DNA of 64,000 nt from Bacteroidota bacterium (GTDB lineage Bacteria; Bacteroidota; Bacteroidia; UKL13-3): NCBI GenBank assembly GCA_947507965.1, contig CANNQU010000006.1, positions 17,781 through 81,780 of the forward strand, written 5' to 3'. How positions within the stretch are numbered: position 1 is the first letter of the stretch; every line of letters starts with the position of its first letter. The notes under the pieces are model-generated. The model was not told where the DNA came from, made no database searches, and saw nothing but the letters and a program-made list of their open reading frames with translations. A program made the translations under genes and the position numbers. Below are positions 62,173 to 64,000 of this stretch, piece after piece.

Positions 62173-63753
62173 ATGCGCATTTCGTTAATAATTTTCACTT
62201 GTTTTTCCTTGTTTGCCGCCAATGCACAGCGTAAGGTATTAGTTTATTTTAAGGATAAAGGGCCTACTGCTGAATACGATTTACTTCATCCAGAGAGATT
62301 CTTATCGCAACAAGCTATCGAACGGCGGATGCTATGCAATAGTAAGTTTGATTTTTTAGATAATCCCGTGTGCCCAGCTTATTTGAATCTTCTAAAAGGT
62401 AATAACTTCAATGTCTTAAGTTCTTCCAAATGGCTTAATGCAGCGTTGGTTTCTACCTCAGTGCAAAACATGCATGTTATATTGCAACTACCAATGGTTT
62501 CTAAAATTGAGCTTTGGGATGAATATCCTAGCTGTGAAACCCATACGGCTTCTGCACAAAGTATTTATAATTATGGAAGTGCCGTCACACAAATTACCAT
62601 GTTGAATTTGGATAAACTGCATGATCAAGGGTACACCGGAAACCATATTCTTATCGCGATATTGGATGCAGGATTTAATAATGTGAACAACGTAAATGCG
62701 TTTCAATATCTTCGTTCAAGGAATAGAATAAAAGCCACTCGTGATTTTGTTACCGAGGATGGGGATGTATATTTGGATGATGGCCATGGTGAGATTGTGT
62801 TCTCCATTCTTGCCTCTAAATTAGATGGGGAAATCATCGGCAGTGGTTTCGATGCTGATTTTCTTTTGGCACGTACGGAGAACTCCGGTAGCGAAACACA
62901 TATCGAAGAGTATAATTGGATGCGTGCTTCCGAATGGGCCGACAGCGCCGGGGTGAGAATTATTCAGTCTTCATTGGGCTATAGTGATTTTGATGCGGGT
63001 ATAAATTATTCTCCTTCGGATATGGATGGTAAAACGGCCATTGTTACCAAGGCTGCTTTAATAGCCACCCGCAAAGGAATCTTAATCGTTAATAGTGCAG
63101 GAAACGAAGGCGATAAGTTATTCCGAAAAATTACAGCTCCGAGTGATGCCGATAGCATCTTATGTGTTGGCTCGGTTGATGGCTCAAAAACAAGGGTAGC
63201 CAATAGCGGACAAGGGCCATCGGCTGATGGACGAATGAAGCCAGATGTAATGGCCGTTGGGGGTGGGACGGCTTATTATAGCACTTCGAATACTATTGGA
63301 TTTGGAACAGGCACTTCCTTTTCTTCTCCTCTGATTTCAGGAATGTGTGCCTGCCTGATGCAGAAAAATAAATATGTCACGAATATAGAGCTTATCCATG
63401 CTGTTATACAAAGTGCTGATCGCTTTGCCAACCCCGACACGCTCTATGGCTATGGAATACCCGATGCATTTACCGCCGATACCCTTTTAAAGCGTATCGC
63501 TATTGGAAGAGGCATTATGAATCGTGGTGCCAACGGTGATGAACCGATAATAAAAAATACGTTAGTACATCACGAAATTGAATTAAACATGAAGATCTCT
63601 GAACAGACGCTAATCGAAATTTATAATCTCTCCGGAGCATTGGTGTTTACAGAAGGAATTTGTGTTAACAGGATAAATATTTCGTCGTTGTCGGTAGGAG
63701 GTTACTATCTAAAAATAAATGGGAGTTATATTGGGCGATTTTTTAAACCATAA
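62173..63753 (+). CDS. S8 family serine peptidase (subtilisin-like) with T9SS-type C-terminal domain
   Basis: Catalytic motifs AILDAGF, DDGHGEIVFSILAS, GTGTSFSSPLISGMCA; C-term LIEIYNLSGALVFTEGICVNRINISSLSVGGYYLKING. Confidence 0.9.
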   Translation: MRISLIIFTCFSLFAANAQRKVLVYFKDKGPTAEYDLLHPERFLSQQAIERRMLCNSKFDFLDNPVCPAYLNLLKGNNFNVLSSSKWLNAALVSTSVQNMHVILQLPMVSKIELWDEYPSCETHTASAQSIYNYGSAVTQITMLNLDKLHDQGYTGNHILIAILDAGFNNVNNVNAFQYLRSRNRIKATRDFVTEDGDVYLDDGHGEIVFSILASKLDGEIIGSGFDADFLLARTENSGSETHIEEYNWMRASEWADSAGVRIIQSSLGYSDFDAGINYSPSDMDGKTAIVTKAALIATRKGILIVNSAGNEGDKLFRKITAPSDADSILCVGSVDGSKTRVANSGQGPSADGRMKPDVMAVGGGTAYYSTSNTIGFGTGTSFSSPLISGMCACLMQKNKYVTNIELIHAVIQSADRFANPDTLYGYGIPDAFTADTLLKRIAIGRGIMNRGANGDEPIIKNTLVHHEIELNMKISEQTLIEIYNLSGALVFTEGICVNRINISSLSVGGYYLKINGSYIGRFFKP

Positions 63754-63853
63754 AGAGTCAACAAGGGAGGCTACTGTTCGTTCCTGGGAATGCCATCCAT
63801 TATCTTCTTAAATAAAATAAAAAACAAAATTGTTAATACAATATTATTTTTTG

Positions 63854-63861
63854 TATATTTG
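63854..63861 (+). promoter_or_regulatory. Bacteroidota-type -7 element TATATTTG upstream of the truncated transposase-like ORF
   Basis: Matches TAnnTTTG; a TTG lies about 21 nt upstream. Confidence 0.45.
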
Positions 63862-63951
63862 TAACCAATAGCGTCCTAAACGTTTAAAAAAAGGAAAGGG
63901 AAGTCTTTTCCTCAGAGTTACCTTTGAGGTTCTTCAAAAGCCCCCCTTCCT

Positions 63952-64000
63952 ATGGCAAATCTAACATTGTTTTCTCAAATAATTTCTAAATTAGATCGAT
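63952..64000 (+). mobile_element. N-terminus of a probable IS4-like family transposase, truncated by the window end
   Basis: Hand translation MANLTLFSQIISKLDR resembles the N-terminus of Bacteroidota IS4-type (DUF4372-like) transposases; only 16 codons visible. Confidence 0.5.

Overview
This is a mostly core-genome window from a Bacteroidota chromosome. The taxonomic call rests on TAnnTTTG-type promoters, T9SS-type C-terminal sorting domains, an Omp28-like lipoprotein, ExbB/ExbD/ExbD/TonB gene order and an SdhCAB block. I annotate about 54 protein-coding genes. They include rnc (truncated at the left edge), asnS, uvrA, a B12-domain-less methylmalonyl-CoA mutase-like subunit, a TetR-TolC-HlyD-RND efflux operon, mutL, an MBOAT/SGNH-like pair, recO, sdhCAB, aat, hppD, a TonB/ExbD/ExbD/ExbB operon, accBC, a standalone DsbD N-domain paralog next to full-length dsbD, eno, rplS, a 1609-aa T9SS repeat protein, der, thrS-infC-rpmI-rplT, a SprT-like protein and a T9SS subtilase. 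The probable start of an IS4-like transposase is cut off at the right edge. I found no rRNA, tRNA, CRISPR array or complete mobile element. Two sub-60-aa genes missing from the ORF track were found by hand. I see no clear multi-gene new defence or biosynthetic system. The best leads are the nDsbD duplication, a putative permuted papain-like secreted protein, the MBOAT/SGNH pair, the AsnRS coiled-coil insertion, the TetR operator-like inverted repeat, an unexplained structured intergenic segment before accB and possible r-protein leaders.
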